A stretch of DNA of 55,765 nucleotides from Chromera velia (lineage: Eukaryota > Sar > Chromeraceae). The stretch covers positions 3,710 to 59,474 of the forward strand of contig JAHBMJ010000024.1 of NCBI GenBank assembly GCA_018398765.1, read 5' to 3'. Under the pieces are notes generated by a model, which saw only the letters and a program-made list of their open reading frames with translations, was not told the origin of the DNA and did no database searches. Position numbers and translations under genes: made by a program. The stretch's first letter is position 1. Each line of letters opens with the position of its first letter. This document shows, in pieces, positions 55,555 through 55,765 of this stretch.

Positions 55555-55765
55555 GACAGGCAGACAGCAAGACAAACAGACAGACAGCCAGACAACTGCA
55601 GACACCAGGCAGGCAGACAGCAAGACAAACAGACACGCAGGCAAACAGACAGCCAGACAACCAGACAGTCAGACAGGCAGAGGGCAGACGGCCAAACAAT
55701 CAGACAGTGAGACGGGCAGAGAGAAAGGCGGGCACAGCGGACGTGCAGACAGATCGGACAAATAG
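55555..55765. repeat. CAGA/CAGG microsatellite at the window end
   Basis: Degenerate (CAGACAGGCAGACAGC)n runs to the end of the window. Confidence 0.9.

Overview
The window reads as nuclear DNA of a eukaryotic alga with a complex (secondary, red-type) plastid; a chromerid alveolate such as Chromera velia is my best guess, by inference only. The reasons are GT-AG introns with a recurrent gtcagt donor, N-terminal signal peptides followed by a Phe-led transit-like stretch on plastid enzymes, a MEP-pathway enzyme, and long repeat-rich introns. I could run no database search. Exon models come from reading splice sites, codon phase and family motifs by eye.

Layout. 1-2290 is a 112-bp satellite and 2290-2795 an older AT-rich repeat. 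3055-5459 is a helical/TPR-like gene broken by two homopolymer frameshifts. 6135-8749 (-) is a two-exon GT14-like glycosyltransferase gene whose intron holds about 0.9 kb of GA/GGAA microsatellite. 11518-13065 (-) is an intact single-exon EOGT homologue ending in RDEL. Divergent from it, 13945-19523 (+) is a 14-exon gene for a secreted protein with 11 calcium-binding-type EGF domains. 20429-20765 is an assembly gap. 20766-22977 is a decayed LINE. 23.7-31.8 kb is a transposon nest: a TIR element, a Ty1/copia element, and duplicated flanks with huge GAAA tracts. 31822-36349 (-) is a calpain gene with a signal peptide; its 3' end is not visible. 36440-36940 (-) is a small, probably plastid-targeted protein. 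37-45 kb is mostly non-coding, with a 46-bp minisatellite and a compact element with 273-bp terminal direct repeats. 45158-51488 (-) holds plastid fructose-1,6-bisphosphatase exons followed, in phase and without an intervening stop, by IspH exons. 52.2-55.4 kb is a diverged tandem array with splice-like borders, and the window ends in a CAGA microsatellite.

How the genes fit together. EOGT adds O-GlcNAc to EGF domains at a site between Cys5 and Cys6; nine of the eleven EGF domains of the divergent neighbour carry that site, so enzyme and likely substrate sit head to head. The FBPase-IspH exons form one uninterrupted spliced reading frame of 718 codons, implying a plastid fusion linking the Calvin cycle and isoprenoid synthesis, unless an unseen transcript boundary separates them.

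A second theme is structural. Splice junctions and nearby intron sequence in two genes carry long (22-57 bp) direct duplications around short inserts, three of which share the 14-mer TTTACTTTCATACA in the sense orientation.
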